From assembly GCF_003234115.2 (NCBI RefSeq), contig NZ_CP126251.1, positions 3,100,001-3,164,000 on the forward strand: a DNA stretch of 64,000 bases, given 5' to 3'. The translations under genes were made by a program, and so were the position numbers. Below are positions 42,098 through 51,208 of this stretch, in pieces; within the stretch, counting starts at the first letter, position 1; each line of letters starts with the position of its first letter. The notes beneath the pieces were generated by a model. That model was given only the letters and a program-made list of their open reading frames with translations, was not told where the DNA came from and ran no database searches. Source of the stretch: Curtobacterium sp. MCPF17_002 (GTDB lineage Bacteria; Actinomycetota; Actinomycetes; Actinomycetales; Microbacteriaceae).

Positions 42098-43300
42098 GTG
42101 GCGACGAACACGCTCGCACCCGAGCGCACGCGGACGACTTCCGCGCGCTCCGACCGGGCGGCGCGACCGACACCGCCGCCGCCGCTGACACACCGCGCCC
42201 CGGCACTCGACGGCCTCCGCACCGTGGCGATCCTGATCGTGATCCTCTACCACCTGCACGTGCCGCAGTTCGAGGGCGGCTTCATCGGCGTGACGGTGTT
42301 CTTCGTGCTCTCCGGGTTCCTCATCACGACGCTGCTCCTCGGTGAGCACCGCCGCACCGGGCGCATCCGCCTCGGCTCGTTCTGGACGAAACGGCTCCTC
42401 CGCCTCTACCCGGCGCTCCTCGCACTGGTCGTCGTCGGCCTCGCACTGTGGAGCTGGGTCGGCGACTACAAGGGTGCCTCGTTCTCCCCCGGCGAGGCGG
42501 CGTTCATCGCGCTGAGCTACACCGGCAACCTGTTCCGCTCGTACTGGGACACCACGCAGGGCGTCTTCGCGCACACGTGGAGCCTGTCCATGGAGGAGCA
42601 GTTCTACCTGCTCTGGCCGCCCGTCCTCGTGCTGCTCGTCGCACTGCGGTCCCGCCGACACTGGCTGATGGCCGGCCTCGGCGTCGTGATCGTCGGCGCG
42701 GCGGCGGCCTCGTGGGCGAGCTACCGGACGCCGAACGGCGGCGCGACGCCCGACGTGTACTTCTCCCCCGTGCTCGGAGTGGTGCCGCTCGCGACCGGGT
42801 GCCTGCTCGCGCTGCTCCTCGACGACGAGCGTGTGCGGCGGTGGGCGGCCGGGCTCGCCGGACACGTCGGCACCTGGCTCGGCCTCGCGCTGCTCGCCGG
42901 CGTGCAGTTCTGGATCGACGACGACTGGACGCAGCACGCGTGGTCGTTCGGCGTGGTGCTGCCCGTGACGGGCCTCATCTCGGCGCTCCTCATCGGCGGC
43001 CTGGTGTCGGTCCGGTCCCCGGTGTCCACCGCGCTCGCGTGGACCCCGATGTCCTGGTTCGGGCGACGCGTCTCGTACTCGGCGTACCTCTGGCACCCCC
43101 TCGTGATCGCCCTGCTCGGCACGTTCGCGATCGGGGCGTGGGGCACGGTCTGGCTCATCGGGGTCGCCCTGCTCGTCGCCGTCGGTGCGGCGTACGCAGT
43201 CGAGGTGCCGGTGGAGCGGCTCCGGAAGCGCCTGCGTGACGCCCGACGCCTGGTGGTGGCCGACCGGTCCGAACGCGAGACGGCCGACCTGCGCGGCTGA
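42098..43300 (+). CDS. Acyltransferase-3 family membrane protein
   Basis: 400 residues with about 10 membrane segments. AT3 landmarks: LDGLRTVAILIVILYHL, GGFIGVTVFFVLSGFLI, WSLSMEEQFYLLWPP, and SYSAYLWHPLVIAL near the end. It would O-acylate surface polysaccharides; unlike the 31193 protein it has no SGNH domain. A 30-residue Arg/Thr/Pro-rich tail precedes the first segment. GGGAGGG lies 5 nt before the GTG. Confidence 0.88.
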   Translation: MATNTLAPERTRTTSARSDRAARPTPPPPLTHRAPALDGLRTVAILIVILYHLHVPQFEGGFIGVTVFFVLSGFLITTLLLGEHRRTGRIRLGSFWTKRLLRLYPALLALVVVGLALWSWVGDYKGASFSPGEAAFIALSYTGNLFRSYWDTTQGVFAHTWSLSMEEQFYLLWPPVLVLLVALRSRRHWLMAGLGVVIVGAAAASWASYRTPNGGATPDVYFSPVLGVVPLATGCLLALLLDDERVRRWAAGLAGHVGTWLGLALLAGVQFWIDDDWTQHAWSFGVVLPVTGLISALLIGGLVSVRSPVSTALAWTPMSWFGRRVSYSAYLWHPLVIALLGTFAIGAWGTVWLIGVALLVAVGAAYAVEVPVERLRKRLRDARRLVVADRSERETADLRG

Positions 43301-43333
43301 GCGCCGAGGCCCGCGCGTCCGTAGGCTCGCACC

Positions 43334-44512
43334 GTGACCACGGAGCGCGTCGACGTCCTCGTCGTCGGCGGCGGCCCCGTCGGCCTGTTCACCGCTGCGC
43401 TCCTCGCCGCCCGGGGCACCGACGTCGCCGTGTGGGAACGCCGCGCCGAGCTCCCGACCGGGTCGCGCGCGATCGGCATCCACCCGCCGTCGCTCGACGC
43501 CTTCGCCGCGATCGGCCTCGACGAACCGTTGCTCGCCGAGGCCACCAGGGTCCGCACCGGTGTCGCCCGGAGCCGCGGCCGCCACCTCGGCACCCTCACC
43601 TTCGACCGCGCCTCCGGCACCCACCCGTACGTGGCGACGCTCGACCAGCACCGCACCGAGACCCTGCTCCGGGACCGCCTCACCGCGCTGGCGCCGGCAT
43701 CACTCCGCACCGGCACGGCCCTCACCGGGCTGGAACGGCACCGCGACCACGTCGACGCGACGGGCACCGGGCCCGACGGCGACCGGGTGTCGGTGCGGGC
43801 CGCGTTCGTCGTCGGAGCGGACGGCGCCCGCAGCGTCGTCCGTGACCTGCTCGGCATCGGCACGAGCGGACGGGACTACCCGGACCGCTACGTGATGGGC
43901 GACTTCGCCGACCCCGAACCCGTGGCCGCCCGGAGCGCGGCCCTCGTCGACGTCGGGCCGGACGGGGTCGTCGAGTCGTTCCCACTGCCCCACGGCCGCC
44001 GCCGGTACGTCGCCCTCGTCCCCGACGACGCGGCGTTCGCCGCAGCCGACACCACGAGCGGCGCCCCGGAGGCCGCGCTCGCATCGCTCGTCTCCGCGCG
44101 GACCGGGGTCGCGCCGGACCCGGCGAGCTGCTCGATGACGAGCGGGTTCCGGGTCCGCCGCCGCACCGCGGACCGGATCGGTGTCGGACGGGTCGTCCTG
44201 GTCGGTGACGCCGCGCACGAGATCAGCCCGATCGGCGGGCAGGGCATGAACCTCGGATGGCTCGACGCGGCCGAGCTCGCGCCGCTCCTCACCGACGCGG
44301 TCGCGTCCGGCACGTCCGGTCCGTGGCCCGGGTACGCGCGTCGCCGACAGGCGTCAGCGGCGCGCGCGGCCCGCCAGGCCGAGGTCAACATGGCGCTCGG
44401 CCGTCCGTTGGGTGCGCTGGGAGCGGTCGGCCGGGAGGCGCTGCTCCGGACCGCCCTGTCCCTCCCGACCGCGCACGGCCTGGCCCGGATCTACGCGATG
44501 CGCTGGGCCTGA
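43334..44512 (+). CDS. FAD-dependent aromatic hydroxylase-like monooxygenase
   Basis: 392 residues of the p-hydroxybenzoate hydroxylase fold. The FAD motif is VVGGGPVGLFTAALL near residue 10; the DG motif is VVGADGARSVVRDLLG near 160; the second FAD motif is VVLVGDAAHEISPIGGQGMNLGWLDA near 285. It uses NAD(P)H and oxygen to hydroxylate an unknown substrate. TAGGCT ends 6 nt before the GTG (leaderless). It converges with a UbiA prenyltransferase; a link through a quinone-like or prenylated aromatic compound is speculation. Confidence 0.87.
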   Translation: MTTERVDVLVVGGGPVGLFTAALLAARGTDVAVWERRAELPTGSRAIGIHPPSLDAFAAIGLDEPLLAEATRVRTGVARSRGRHLGTLTFDRASGTHPYVATLDQHRTETLLRDRLTALAPASLRTGTALTGLERHRDHVDATGTGPDGDRVSVRAAFVVGADGARSVVRDLLGIGTSGRDYPDRYVMGDFADPEPVAARSAALVDVGPDGVVESFPLPHGRRRYVALVPDDAAFAAADTTSGAPEAALASLVSARTGVAPDPASCSMTSGFRVRRRTADRIGVGRVVLVGDAAHEISPIGGQGMNLGWLDAAELAPLLTDAVASGTSGPWPGYARRRQASAARAARQAEVNMALGRPLGALGAVGREALLRTALSLPTAHGLARIYAMRWA

Positions 44513-44546
44513 CGTGTCGCGGCCCGGTTCCGGCGACGCCCCGGCG

Positions 44547-45416
44547 TCACGCCACCAAGCGCGCCCCGGCGAGCCCGAGTTCCACGACGAGGACGAGCGA
44601 CGAGGCGATCACGAGCCGGAACAGCACGCGCGAGGCACGGCCGGCCAGCACGAGCCGGATCCCGACCGCCGCGAGCACGACCACCGCGAGCGTCCCCGCG
44701 AGCGCGAGCACCACGCCGCCGCCGCGCACCGGATCGTCCCCGAGCAGTTGCCCGCCGAGCACGAGCAGCGCCGCCACGACGAGCGACGCGAACGCGGTGA
44801 CGCCCGCGCCCCGCAGTCCGAGCCGGTGCGGGAACCCGCGCACACCCGTCGCCGCGTCGTCCACCAGGTCGGGGAGCACGTTCGTGCAGTGGATCGCGAC
44901 GCCGAACACCGCCCCGGTCGCCAGCGCCCACCACGCCGGCCAGGCCGCATCGGGGCCGGCCGACACCGCCACCACCGGCAGCAGCCCGAACGCGACCACG
45001 AACGGCACGACGGACCAGACCGTCCGCTTGAGCCCGGCGTCGTAGGCCCACCCTGCGGCGACGAGCACGAGGTGCGCGACGGCGGCGACCGGTCCGAGGA
45101 AGAGCGAGAGCACGACCGCGACGGCGGCCGTGGCGAACGCCGCGGTGCGGACGGTCCCGACGGCGACGAGGCCCTGTGCGACGGGCTTGTCCGAGCGTCC
45201 CACGGCCCGGTCCCGGTCGGCGTCGATCCAGTCGTTCGCCAACCCGATCGACAGCTGCCCGGCGACGACCGTCAGCGCCACGAGCACGACGAGCCACACG
45301 GGGTGCCCGACGGCGGCGGCGATCACCGCTGCGAGCACCGTCACGGTCACGGTGGGCCCGGGGTGCGACGACGCCAGCAGCAGACTCGGCAGGGAACGAC
45401 GTCGACCAGCGGGCAT
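44547..45416 (-). CDS. UbiA-family prenyltransferase
   Basis: 289 residues with about nine membrane segments. The first Asp-rich motif NDWIDADRD lies at residues 61-69; the second is weaker, seen as DLVDDAATG near residue 175. UbiA enzymes join a polyprenyl chain to an aromatic or other acceptor in the membrane. The acceptor is unknown; it is not next to menaquinone genes here. TAGCCT lies 6 nt before the ATG. Confidence 0.88.
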   Translation of the reverse strand: MPAGRRRSLPSLLLASSHPGPTVTVTVLAAVIAAAVGHPVWLVVLVALTVVAGQLSIGLANDWIDADRDRAVGRSDKPVAQGLVAVGTVRTAAFATAAVAVVLSLFLGPVAAVAHLVLVAAGWAYDAGLKRTVWSVVPFVVAFGLLPVVAVSAGPDAAWPAWWALATGAVFGVAIHCTNVLPDLVDDAATGVRGFPHRLGLRGAGVTAFASLVVAALLVLGGQLLGDDPVRGGGVVLALAGTLAVVVLAAVGIRLVLAGRASRVLFRLVIASSLVLVVELGLAGARLVA

Positions 45417-45501
45417 CGGCCCAGGCTACGGGTGCGGGCCGGGGAGCACCCGGCGGACTTCCTGAGGAGGTTCCGGCGCAGCGCGGCCTACGGTCCGATC
45501 G

Positions 45502-46860
45502 GTGACCACGGCCGACAGCACGACCACACCGGGCAGGCGCGGGTTCCTCCGCCGGATGACGTTCGCGTGCGCCTGGGGTGAGGGCCTCGACGGCTTCGAC
45601 CTCGGCGTCATCAGCGTCGCCCTGCCCGCCATCACCGCCGCGCTCCACCTCGACCCGGTGCTCGCCGGGCTGATCGGTGCGAGTTCCCTCATCGGCATCT
45701 TCATCGGCGCACCGCTCGCCGGGTGGCTGACCGACCGCTTCGGCCGCCGGCGTGTGTTCACGGTCGACGTCGTCGCCTTCATCGTGCTCGGCCTCCTGCA
45801 GGCCTTCGTCGCCGACGGGTGGCAGCTGTTCGTGGTGCGGGTGCTGCTCGGCGTCGCCATCGGTGCGGAGTACTCGATCGGCGCCGCGATGCTCGCCGAG
45901 TTCGCACCGTCGAAGGACCGCGGCCGGCGGTTGTCCGGCCTGCTCGTGAGCTGGTACGGCGGGTACCTCGTCGCGGTCGTCACCGCGTACGTGCTGCTCG
46001 ACTGGGTGGGACTCAGCTGGCGCTGGGTGCTCGTCACGAGTGCCGTGCCCGCCGTCGTCACCGCGATCGCGCGCATCGGGTTCCCGGAGTCACCGCGGTG
46101 GCTCCTCGGCAAGGGCCGCGAGGACGAGGCCCGCGCCGTGGTCCGCGCCCACCTCGGCGGGGACGAGTACTTCCGGCAGGAGCAGTACGCCGCCGAAGAG
46201 GCCCGCCCCGGCGGGTACCGCGTGCTCTTCGCCCCGGGCAACCGTGGCCGGCTCGCGTTCATCTCGCTCTTCTGGGCGTGCAACGTCGCCCCGTACTTCG
46301 CGATCTTCACCTTCGCGCCGACCGTCCTGAAGTCGCTGGACCTGTCGAACGAGGCCGCCGGCACGATCACCGTCAACGCGATGGCCGCCATCGGCGCCCT
46401 GGTCGGGATGCTCACGATCGAGCACCTGGGACGCCGCCGGCAGCTCATCCCGCCGTTCTGGATCATGGCCGTCGCGCTCGGTGTCGTCGGGTTCTGGGGC
46501 TCCGCACCGGGCATCGTCGTGGTGCTCTGCTTCGCGGTGTTCTCGTTCATGAACGCGCTGCAGGGCAACCTCACGGCCGTCTACCCGATCGAGGTCCTGC
46601 CCACCGAGGTCCGTTCCACCGGTGTCGGGTTCGCGGCGGCGTGCAGCCGCGTCGGCGCCGCAGCCGGGACCTTCCTGCTGCCCGTCGGGATCTCGTCGAT
46701 CGGCATCGGGGCGTGCATGCTCATCGCCGCGGCGATCTGCGTGGCGGGTGCCGTGCTGTCCCAGGTCATGGCGCCGGAGACCACCGGCCGCGGCCTGCAC
46801 GACACGAGCACCCAGCCGCTCAGGCAGCAGCAGCCGTCGCGGGTACGCGTCGGCGGGTGA
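45502..46860 (+). CDS. MFS transporter, metabolite:H+ symporter/sugar-porter type
   Basis: 452 residues with 12 membrane segments. Motifs: EGLDGFDLGVISVALP in TM1, GWLTDRFGRRRVF between TM2 and TM3, and PESPRWLLGKGR after TM6, all characteristic of the sugar-porter/aromatic acid:H+ symporter branch. The transported compound is unknown. TACGGT ends 7 nt before the GTG. Its last 41 bp overlap the convergent EamA gene. Confidence 0.88.
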   Translation: MTTADSTTTPGRRGFLRRMTFACAWGEGLDGFDLGVISVALPAITAALHLDPVLAGLIGASSLIGIFIGAPLAGWLTDRFGRRRVFTVDVVAFIVLGLLQAFVADGWQLFVVRVLLGVAIGAEYSIGAAMLAEFAPSKDRGRRLSGLLVSWYGGYLVAVVTAYVLLDWVGLSWRWVLVTSAVPAVVTAIARIGFPESPRWLLGKGREDEARAVVRAHLGGDEYFRQEQYAAEEARPGGYRVLFAPGNRGRLAFISLFWACNVAPYFAIFTFAPTVLKSLDLSNEAAGTITVNAMAAIGALVGMLTIEHLGRRRQLIPPFWIMAVALGVVGFWGSAPGIVVVLCFAVFSFMNALQGNLTAVYPIEVLPTEVRSTGVGFAAACSRVGAAAGTFLLPVGISSIGIGACMLIAAAICVAGAVLSQVMAPETTGRGLHDTSTQPLRQQQPSRVRVGG

Positions 46861-47728
46861 GGACCCCGGACGCCAGCGCGATCCCGACCAGCACGACGAG
46901 TCCCCCGACCGGTTCGTTCCAGCGCACCCGCTCGCCGAGCACGAGCACCCCGAGCGCGACCCCGACGATCGGCGTCAGGTAGGTGACCGTCGACGCACGC
47001 CCCGCTCCCCACGCCTGGACCAGGCGCGTGTTCCACGCGTAGGCCAGCCCCGTGCCGACGCAACCGAGCGCGACCATCGCGGCCACGATCCTCCAGTCCA
47101 ACTGCACCGGACCGGTGGCGATGACGGGCGCGACCAGCAGGAGCAGGCCGGCTGCCAACGTGAGCTGCACCGTCGCGAGCGTCACCGGGTCGTACGCACT
47201 GGTGACCGCCACCCGACGCAGGTAGGCGAGCCCGACGCCGTACGACGCGGTCATCCCGAGCAGGGCGAGCTGCCCGGGGACGCTCGCGAGCACCGCCGGG
47301 TCGCCGATCACGTCCCACGGTCCGACCAGGACGAGCACGCCGACGATGCCGAGCACGATCCCGACCACCTGCCGGCCGCGGAGCCGCTCCGACGGGATGA
47401 GCACCGCGAGCGCCGCCATCGTCATGATCGGCGTCGTCGCGTTGTAGATGCTCGCGAGCCCGGACGGCACGGTCTGCTCGGCCCAGGCCATGAGCGACGA
47501 CGGCAGCGCGTTGAGGAACACCGACACGACGAACAGGTGTCCCCACACCCTCGGCTCGCGGGGCCAGCGACGCCGGGTCGCGAGCAGGATCAGCACGAGC
47601 GTCACGGCGCCGAGGACCGTGCGGACGGTGGCGACCTGCTGCGGGGCGAGCCCGTCGAGGCCGATCTTCGCGAAGAGGAAGCTCGAGCCCCAGGTGAGTG
47701 CGACGAGGAGGTAGAGGACGGCGTTCAT
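46820..47728 (-). CDS. EamA/DMT-family permease
   Basis: 302 residues with ten membrane segments in two EamA halves: LVALTWGSSFLFAKIGLDGLAP in the first and GCVGTGLAYAWNTRLVQAWGAGRAS in the second. DMT exporters move amino acids, nucleotides or drugs. GACACT ends 7 nt before the ATG. It is divergent from a LysR regulator that probably controls it, and overlaps the MFS gene antisense by 41 bp. Confidence 0.88.
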   Translation of the reverse strand: MNAVLYLLVALTWGSSFLFAKIGLDGLAPQQVATVRTVLGAVTLVLILLATRRRWPREPRVWGHLFVVSVFLNALPSSLMAWAEQTVPSGLASIYNATTPIMTMAALAVLIPSERLRGRQVVGIVLGIVGVLVLVGPWDVIGDPAVLASVPGQLALLGMTASYGVGLAYLRRVAVTSAYDPVTLATVQLTLAAGLLLLVAPVIATGPVQLDWRIVAAMVALGCVGTGLAYAWNTRLVQAWGAGRASTVTYLTPIVGVALGVLVLGERVRWNEPVGGLVVLVGIALASGVLTRRRVPATAAAA

Positions 47729-47798
47729 GTGGCCTAGTGTCGACACCCACAGCGCATGCGGCAAACGCATGTGGTTCATGTCCCCATGAGGATGACGC
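47729..47798. promoter_or_regulatory. EamA/LysR divergent promoter with CATGCG-N5-CGCATG palindrome
   Basis: The 70-bp gap contains a perfect inverted repeat CATGCG-GCAAA-CGCATG at 47755-47771, a likely LysR recognition site, and a second palindrome GTGTCGACAC at 47737-47746 next to the EamA -10. The LysR protein would bind the first to control both genes. Confidence 0.5.
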
Positions 47799-48647
47799 AT
47801 GACCGTCTCGGTCCCCCAGCTCCGCGCGTTCGTCGCCACCGTCGACGCCGGCTCCTTCACCGGTGCCGCCGCGACGCTCGGCGTCGGACAGTCCGCCGTC
47901 TCGCACGCCGTCGCCGGTCTCGAACGCGAGGTCGGCGGCTCCGTCGTCCGCCGTGGCGCCGCCGCAGCCACCACCCCGCTCGGTGACCGCCTGTTGGCAC
48001 ACGCCCGCAGCGTGCTCGCCTCGGTCGACGCCCTGGAGGCAGTGGTCCGGCCCGCAACGGCGCGCGGCACCGTGCGCCTCGCCGCCGTCCCCACCGTCTG
48101 CCAGGGCCTGCTGCCGCGGCTCCGCGAGCTCTGGGCGGTGACCCTGCCCGACGTCGACGTGCAGGTCTACGAGGGCGACGACGACGAGATGCCGGAGTGG
48201 CTCGAGGCCGGCACCGTGGACGCCGCCGTGCTGGTCGACCCGACCCCGGTGCCGGACGGCGGCGTGGTCGTCGCGCAGGACGAGATGGCCGCCGTCGTGC
48301 GCCGAGACCACCCGCTCGCGGACCTGCCGGCGCTGACGCTCGACGACCTGCACGAGGACGGCCTGGTGGCCGGCGGCGGAGGCTGCGAGTACCAGATCCA
48401 GAAGCTGCACGAACTCGACGGGCAGCCCTTCCGCTACGCCCACCGGGTGCGGGAGATGAGCACCATGTTCGGGATGATCGAGCGGGGCGAGGGCGTCTCG
48501 ATCGTGCCGACGCTCGGCCGGGTGATGCTGCCGCCGGACCTCGTGATGGTGCCGATGGCGCGCCGACTCGAGCGGACCCTGGTGCTGAGCGGCCCGTCGT
48601 CGCGGGAGTGGCACCCGCTCGCGCGCGCACTGGTCGATGCGGTCTGA
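47799..48647 (+). CDS. LysR-family transcriptional regulator
   Basis: 282 residues. The winged HTH is VSVPQLRAFVATVDAGSFTGAAATLGVGQSAVSHAVAGLEREVG; the C-terminal effector domain begins at TVRLAAVPTVCQG. Divergent from the EamA exporter, the typical arrangement for LysR control of a permease by its substrate. A GAGGA purine stretch lies 6 nt before the ATG. Confidence 0.9.
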   Translation: MTVSVPQLRAFVATVDAGSFTGAAATLGVGQSAVSHAVAGLEREVGGSVVRRGAAAATTPLGDRLLAHARSVLASVDALEAVVRPATARGTVRLAAVPTVCQGLLPRLRELWAVTLPDVDVQVYEGDDDEMPEWLEAGTVDAAVLVDPTPVPDGGVVVAQDEMAAVVRRDHPLADLPALTLDDLHEDGLVAGGGGCEYQIQKLHELDGQPFRYAHRVREMSTMFGMIERGEGVSIVPTLGRVMLPPDLVMVPMARRLERTLVLSGPSSREWHPLARALVDAV

Positions 48648-48701
48648 ACCTCCGACCTTCGGCGGATCCGCTCGGCGCCGCGGGTTCCTAGGCTCGGTGG
48701 C

Positions 48702-49985
48702 ATGACCCAGACCGTCACGCTCCCGCGGGCACCGCTCCGACAGCGGGTGTGGTCCGAGTCCTGGCGTCTCGCGGTCGCTGCGCTCACCGGGCTGCTCACC
48801 GCCGCCCTGGTCTGGCCGACGATGGACACCCACGGGTGGAGCGACCTGCACGTCGGCGGCCTGATCCTCGGCGACCTCGGCGCCGGGGTGGTCGCGCTGG
48901 TCCTCCTGCCGTTCCGGCACCGCGCACCGCTGGTGATCACGGTCGTCATCGTCGCGCTCAGCGCGGTGTCGACGCTCGCAGTCGGTGCGGCCGCGCTCGC
49001 CCTCGTGTCGCTCGCGACCCGGCGTCGTGCCGCGGAGATCGCGGTCGCCGGCGTGGTGATGCTCGGCGCCACCGTGCTCTACGACGTCGTGCTCGCACCC
49101 GACCAGGCCACGCCGCTCTGGCAGATCGTCGTGATCGGCGCCGTCGGCATCGCGCTCCTCGTCGCGATCGGCATCGGCATCGGGCAGCGCCGTGCGCTCC
49201 TGCTGTCGCTCCGTGAACGCGCCGCCCTGCTCGAGCGCGACCAGCAGCTCCGCGAGGACCGCGCACGCGAACAGGAGCGCGCGCACCTCGCCCGCGAGAT
49301 GCACGACGTGCTCGGGCACCGCCTCTCCCTCGTCGCCCTGCACGCCGGGGCGCTCGAGTACCGCGGGCCGGGGCTCACGCCCGACGAGACCGTCGCGGCG
49401 GCGGCGGTCGTCCGCGCCGAGGCCCACTCCGCACTCACCGACCTGCGCGACGTCCTCGGGGTCCTCCGGGACACGCACGGCCCACACGGTGACGACGTGA
49501 CCGGCACCGCGCCCCCGCAGCCGGTGCTGCTCGACCTGCCCGCGCTCCTCGACGAAGCGCGGGCGGCGGGCACGACGGTCCGGTCGTCGATCGACGACCG
49601 CACGGTGGCAGCGCTGGGCGACGTGCCGACGGCGGTGGGCCGTCACGCGTACCGCATCGTGCAGGAATCGCTCACGAACGCTCGGCGACACGCGCCCGGC
49701 CAGCCCGTCGACGTGACGCTCGACCTCGTGCCGGGGCCGGCGGTCCGGGTCCTCGTGACGAACGCCGTCGCGACCGGGACCGCTGCGCCCGCCGACGGCG
49801 GGACGGCCGGGCACGGGCTCCGCGGGCTCGAGGAGCGTGCCCGTCTGGTCGGCGGGACGTTCCGGGCCGGCGTGGGCGGCGGCAGCGCGGGGTCCGGCAG
49901 CGCGGGGTCCGGCAGCGCGGGTCCCGGCAGCGTGGGGTCCGGCAGCGTGCACGTCGTCGAGGCGGTGCTGCCGTGGACGTCGTGA
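48702..49985 (+). CDS. Sensor histidine kinase, NarX/DesK type
   Basis: 427 residues. About five or six membrane segments fill the first 165 residues, with no large outside sensor. The HisKA_3 box is LAREMHDVLGHRLSLVALHAG with His201 as the phosphorylation site; the ATPase domain includes RIVQESLTNARRHAPG and GHGLRGLEERARLVGG. Near the C-terminus a Gly-Ser-Ala stretch (GSAGSGSAGSGSAGPGS) is encoded by a 15-bp tandem repeat at 49885-49945. TAGGCT ends 7 nt before the ATG. It overlaps its response regulator gene by 4 nt. Confidence 0.92.
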   Translation: MTQTVTLPRAPLRQRVWSESWRLAVAALTGLLTAALVWPTMDTHGWSDLHVGGLILGDLGAGVVALVLLPFRHRAPLVITVVIVALSAVSTLAVGAAALALVSLATRRRAAEIAVAGVVMLGATVLYDVVLAPDQATPLWQIVVIGAVGIALLVAIGIGIGQRRALLLSLRERAALLERDQQLREDRAREQERAHLAREMHDVLGHRLSLVALHAGALEYRGPGLTPDETVAAAAVVRAEAHSALTDLRDVLGVLRDTHGPHGDDVTGTAPPQPVLLDLPALLDEARAAGTTVRSSIDDRTVAALGDVPTAVGRHAYRIVQESLTNARRHAPGQPVDVTLDLVPGPAVRVLVTNAVATGTAAPADGGTAGHGLRGLEERARLVGGTFRAGVGGGSAGSGSAGSGSAGPGSVGSGSVHVVEAVLPWTS

Positions 49986-50653
49986 CCACCCCGATCCGCG
50001 TCGTCCTCGTCGACGACGACCGGCTCGTCCGCGCCGGCCTCCGACTCCTGCTCAGCGGCGACGACGGCATCGAGGTGGTCGGCGAGGCCGGCGACGGGCT
50101 CGAGGCGGAACACGTCATCGCGGCGGCGGAGCCGGACGTCGTCCTCATGGACATCCGCATGCCCCGGTGCGACGGACTCGTCGCGACCGAACGGGAGCTG
50201 CGACGCCGGCCCGACCTCGCCGTGCTGGTCCTGACGACCTTCGAGGGCGACGACCTCGTCCTCGGCGCCCTGCAACGCGGCGCACGTGGCTTCCTCCTCA
50301 AGGACACCCCGCCGCACGAGCTCGTCGAGGCCGTGCGGACGGTCGCCGCCGGACGCTCGATCCTGTCGCCCTCCGTCCTCGACCGGGTGATCGCGTTCGC
50401 CGCGGGGTCCCACCCCACCGGCACCGACGCCCGAGGGGACGGGTCCGCCGAGCGTCGACTGCTGGCGCTCCTCACCGAACGTGAGACCGACGTGGCCGTC
50501 GCGGTCGCGAACGGGGCGTCGAACGCGCAGATCGCGGCGGACCTCTTCGTGGGCCTGGCGACGGTCAAGACGCACATCGGGCACGTCTACGAGAAGTTCG
50601 GGGTCGACAACCGGGTGCAGCTGGCGTTGATCGTGCACGCGGCCCGGCGCTGA
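49982..50653 (+). CDS. Response regulator, NarL/LuxR type
   Basis: 223 residues. The receiver domain has acidic residues VLVDDD, phospho-acceptor Asp57 in VVLMDIRMP, and Lys in FLLKD. A LuxR-type HTH (LTERETDVAVAVANGASNAQIAADLFVGLATVKTHIGHVYEKFGV) ends the protein. The GTG at 49982 overlaps the kinase stop (GTGA); a GTG 9 nt earlier is an alternative. Partner of the preceding kinase; regulon unknown. Confidence 0.92.
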   Translation: MTTPIRVVLVDDDRLVRAGLRLLLSGDDGIEVVGEAGDGLEAEHVIAAAEPDVVLMDIRMPRCDGLVATERELRRRPDLAVLVLTTFEGDDLVLGALQRGARGFLLKDTPPHELVEAVRTVAAGRSILSPSVLDRVIAFAAGSHPTGTDARGDGSAERRLLALLTERETDVAVAVANGASNAQIAADLFVGLATVKTHIGHVYEKFGVDNRVQLALIVHAARR

Positions 50654-50668
50654 CACCCGAAGCCGATC

Positions 50669-50702
50669 GGGGTTGCACTTGCAACTGCAACCCCAGTAGC
50701 CT
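50669..50702 (+). promoter_or_regulatory. Autoregulated promoter/operator of the HTH antitoxin-PIN toxin pair
   Basis: A perfect inverted repeat GGGGTTGCA (50669-50677) / TGCAACCCC (50686-50694) spans an 8-nt centre that itself contains TTGCAA. TTGCAC at 50673-50678 as -35 and TAGCCT at 50697-50702 as -10 are separated by 18 bp, so the repeat covers the -35 and spacer. This is the usual place for an antitoxin to repress its own operon. Confidence 0.7.
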
Positions 50703-50739
50703 CATCGGGACCAGAACCGCGGAACGAACGGATCACTCG

Positions 50740-51174
50740 ATGCGCCCGACCACCACGATGCAGGACGTCCGGGTCGACGAGGTCGCTCGAGCAGAGGCGA
50801 ACGAACTCCTCGACCGCGCCGGGGATCGCCAGGTCGACTCGATCGCCGTGCGGTTCGACGACGGGTCCACCGTCGAGCTCCCCCGACGACTCGCACGCTT
50901 CGTCTCCGAGGTGCTCGAGAGCATGGCCGCCGGCGCTGGCGTGGCGACGAGCGTGCTCCCGTCGGAGATGACGACGACGGTCGCGGCCGACGTGATCGGC
51001 ATCTCTCGCCCGACCCTCATGAAGATGATCCAGAACGACGAGATCAGCGCCCATCGCGTGGGCACCCACCACCGACTCCGGCGTGCGGACGTCCTGTCCG
51101 CGCGGACGGCGCGCGCCGAACGCCGTGCAGCCGCCGCCTCGGAGCTCCTCCGCGCTGGTGAGGCCTTCGACTGA
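50740..51174 (+). CDS. Antitoxin-like DNA-binding protein (excisionase-type HTH)
   Basis: 144 residues. The C-terminal half has an excisionase/MerR-type helix-turn-helix (TTTVAADVIGISRPTLMKMIQNDEISAHRVGTHHRLRRADVL), where the wing ends in HHRLRRADV, common in antitoxins paired with PIN toxins. The N-terminal half is acidic and Val/Arg-rich. A PIN-domain gene follows 34 bp later. The leader from the TAGCCT box is about 30 nt and lacks a clear ribosome site. Confidence 0.8.
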   Translation: MRPTTTMQDVRVDEVARAEANELLDRAGDRQVDSIAVRFDDGSTVELPRRLARFVSEVLESMAAGAGVATSVLPSEMTTTVAADVIGISRPTLMKMIQNDEISAHRVGTHHRLRRADVLSARTARAERRAAAASELLRAGEAFD

Positions 51175-51208
51175 TCCGGTCAGGCCTGCCGAACGGTACC
51201 GTTGGAAT

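Noticed and set aside
44535-44548. Terminator GACGCC/GGCGTC between the flavin hydroxylase and UbiA genes
   Set aside because: The loop would be only 2 nt and the stem 6 bp; too weak to call.
46581-49952. A 1123-codon open frame on the minus strand, and similar long frames at 27796-31035 (+), 59254-61230 (-) and 5840-8212 (-, beyond the tatD part)
   Set aside because: They are shadows of high-GC coding on the other strand or frame: His/Arg/Pro-rich, no domains, and they contradict well-supported genes (LysR, kinase, permeases, gltB, metG).
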